Assembly: GCA_032358165.1 (NCBI GenBank)
Contig: JAALGY010000020.1
Span: 558,001-622,000, forward strand
DNA length: 64,000 bases
Direction of reading: 5' to 3'
Source of the DNA: Diplosphaera chodatii
Lineage: Eukaryota; Chlorophyta; Trebouxiophyceae; Prasiolales; Stichococcaceae
The notes beneath the pieces were generated by a model. The model had not been told where the DNA came from and did not search any database. It worked only from the letters and a program-made list of their open reading frames with translations. The position numbers and the translations under genes are program-made. Below, piece after piece: positions 61,753 through 64,000 of this stretch (positions are counted from its first letter, which is position 1; every line of letters starts with the position of its first letter).

Positions 61753-63876
61753 ATGGCCAAAAAGGCTGGCAATGAGAAGCGTAAGAAGCTGAAGAAGGCT
61801 GGCATCTGCTCAAGCCCAGTGGACGCACACGGTGCCGCTGATTTTGCCTCCAATGGGGCCACTTTTGAGGCGTGGCTCGATGGTGCCGGCGTCGAGTGGC
61901 GAGAGTGCTGCAGGCTAGGGGAGGCGGCCAGCGGAGGACAGGGCGTATTTGCGGTACGGGACATCGCAGCAGGGGAGACTGTCCTGGCGGTGCCAGATGA
62001 CGCAGTGCTGATGCCAGACGACTGCTGTATCGCCAAGGTGACACCAGGCAGTGCAGGAACGTGCCGCACATTCGTGTAATTGCTGCACACAACATGCATG
62101 CGAGACCGACAAACGGGGTATGCGGCGTGGTGTGCTGCGGCTCCAGCGCTGCACAGCCGCATGAGACAGCACGTCTCAGACTGGATCAGACGTTGAATCA
62201 CGTGGAGCTTACGTGACTTCAGGAGCTCCAGGAGGCTGATCTGGGGCACGACGGCCGCGGCGGTGACCGTGGCGAGAGCATCGCTCTGGTGCTGGCATTG
62301 ATGGCCGAGGCTTATGCCGGCGACCAGTCCAGGTGATCCGGCAATGCTGTTACCGGTGCTGAATCACGCTGGGTGCCGGTCGATACTGTCTTGTGTGACG
62401 TTGCAGAGCCTTGCAGGCAGCAGGTTGCACCGCAGTTCACCAGGCCATGACGACCAGGCTTGCGGTGCGCTGCAGTCACGCAGCCTACATCGCGTCGCTG
62501 CCGCGGGCGATGCCGGGCGTGCCCATCTGCTGGGCTGCTGAGGACCGCGCCCTCCTGGCGGGCATCGCCGTGGCAGACAAGCTGGACGGCGCTGGCGGGG
62601 CACCGGGTCCCCTGCCTGATTGGGGACCCTCAATCCAGTTGCCATCACAGGCGAGCTTGATATAGAAGGACATGTACAGCACAGCAGCCTGCACATTCGA
62701 CTGCATTGCCGAATTGCAGATGCAGCCTGCAGATGTCTGCTGGGCGCAGAGCATCGTACCATGGCAAGCGGGCAACGGGATCAGCTGATGGATACACCTG
62801 CAATGCGTGACCGCTGAGACGTGCACTGCGCTTCACCCAGCAGGTCGACTCAGCCTGGGAGGAGGTGGCGCAGCCTTTCGTGGCACAGCACAGCCAGCAT
62901 TTCGGCGCTGCAGAGTCGGATTGGCGGCGGTGCTTCGAGTGGGCAACTGCCATTGTCGCGGCGTACAGCTTCGAGCTGGGCGATGACAAGTACCAGGTGC
63001 GTGTCCAATTCGTCACATCGTAACAGGATGCCGTCTTGCACGTAGTCGCACAGGAGGCCGTCTGCAAGCAGGCAGGCAGCAGCCACACAGTCGGGTGCAG
63101 GCCCCAGCCAGTGCCGGCTGTTTTGCATGGGACAGCCACCTCACGTGAGATTGCCAAACCGCGGTCACCTTGCCCCATTGCTGTGCGACTGTAGGCGATG
63201 GTGCCGCTGTGGGACGCGCTGAACCACATTACAGGACGCTGCAATGTGCGGCTGCACCACGACGAAAAGGGCGAGTGCCTGCAGATGATCGCTACAGGTC
63301 ACATGGTCTGTCCAAATCGCAGAGTCTTGTGCCAAGATGCCCTGGGGCAGGCGTCCCGCATGGCATTCAGTCAAGCTTCTGGTAGAAGTGGCTTGGTGCA
63401 TTGCAACGCTGGCAGCACAATCTTCAATTGCCCGTGTACCTCGCAGAGCCGATCCCGGCAGGCGGCGAGCTCATCAACAACTATGGCGAGCTGGGCAATG
63501 CGGAGCTGCTGCGGCGGTTTGGCTTTGTGGAGCAACGCAACCCACACGACTGTGCGCAGGTGTGCTGTGTGTCAGTCTCGTGCAGCAGGCCACAGAGGTG
63601 TTGCGAAATAATTGTGAACATCTTCGCCCAAGCGCCACCCACACACATGGTCCTCGAAGCAGGCGATTGCTTTGAATCTGATATCATGGCTGTGCTCATC
63701 GCCCTGCCGACTCACAGGTGCCCTGGACAGTGGTGTACGACGCAGCGGCCTCGGTGCTGTTCAGCGACGACGCAGCAGAGGCATTGCAACAGATGTTGTC
63801 GCCGTCGGAGAAGGAGCTCAAGCGCCGCTGGAGGCGCCTCAGGTATCAAAGGGTGCGCCATCTGAAGCTGCTCTGA
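61753..63876 (+). CDS. SET-domain protein lysine methyltransferase (SETD6/Rubisco-LSMT-like)
   Basis: Transfers methyl groups from S-adenosylmethionine to protein lysines. The first exon (ATG 61753) starts MAKKAGNEKRKKLKKAGICS, a lysine-rich stretch that could be a nuclear signal, then TFEAWLDGAGVEWRECCRLG, GGQGVFAVRDIAAGETVLAV (start of SET) and PDDAVLMPDDCC. Later exons: ESIALVLALMAEAYAGD (62277), AYIASLPRAMPGVPICWAAE (62481), VDSAWEEVAQPFVAQHSQHF and FEWATAIVAAYSFELGDDKY (62848-62995), MVPLWDALNHITGRCNVRL (63198; the NH motif binds SAM), and VYLAEPIPAGGELINNYGEL with GNAELLRRFGFVEQRNPHDC (63433-63555; catalytic Tyr in NNYG). A last exon begins VPWTVVYDAAASVLFSDDAA (63718) and reads to TGA at 63874-63876. 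A GT within that exon (about 63842) could be a donor, so the gene may continue beyond the window. The insert between SET halves and the Rubisco-LSMT-type C-terminus are typical; the substrate is unknown. Confidence 0.8.
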
Positions 63877-64000
63877 AGATCGTACCAGCCGCCATCAGCA
63901 GCCGCGCTTGCAACCTCTGCTGCACACCCGGTGTGCAGTGCCAGAACGCCACAGTGCTGGGGTTCGCAACGGCTGCCTATGCATCACCTGCAAGCTTGCT

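Overview
This window looks like nuclear DNA of a green alga, most likely a trebouxiophyte (Chlorella/Coccomyxa-type). The sequence is GC-rich. Every recognisable gene is cut into many short exons by introns of roughly 100-350 nt, mostly with CAG|GTG donors and TGCAG acceptors. Plant-lineage genes are present: an AZG-type purine permease, a plastid CbbY-like phosphatase, a ClpF-like protein, a DUF1399/GRDP protein and a Cnx1G-type molybdopterin adenylyltransferase. No rRNA, tRNA, CRISPR array or intact transposon was recognised. Gene models were assembled by eye from conserved exon peptides and splice-phase agreement, so outer boundaries are firmer than internal ones.

Layout. 1-3727 (+): AZG-like adenine/guanine permease, 5' cut by the window edge. 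4569-8242 (-): one protein carrying two isochorismatase-like cysteine hydrolase domains. 9371-10385 (-): SnoaL/NTF2-fold protein. 11310-14406 (+): phosphoribosylamine-glycine ligase (GARS). 15424-17221 (-): unrecognised coiled-coil protein. 18919-24513 (+): ankyrin-repeat plus coiled-coil protein whose rod is built from tandemly duplicated exons and whose introns hold telomere-like motifs. 26265-38513 (+): a very large GRDP-like (DUF1399) protein with a long disordered Ser/Pro/Ala-rich tail. 39426-40898 (+): MogA/Cnx1G. 41179-42863 (-): UVR + YccV (ClpF-like) protein. 43135-45547 and 46044-48463 (+): tandem CbbY-like HAD phosphatases. 49072-50629 (+): 20S proteasome subunit beta-1. 52410-56562 and 57924-61372 (+): tandem ionotropic-glutamate-receptor-like channels. 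61753-63876 (+): SET-domain methyltransferase.

The genes do not form one pathway. Two loose themes are visible. The left third groups nitrogen/purine functions (purine uptake, amidohydrolase-like enzymes, purine synthesis). The right half contains two independent tandem gene duplications, CbbY x2 and iGluR x2, about 4 kb apart. The most unusual items are the paired iGluR-like genes, which begin directly at the ligand-binding S1 lobe and have a non-aromatic pore loop; the exon-duplicated coiled-coil array; the two-headed cysteine hydrolase; and a short element found inverted upstream of the two CbbY copies.
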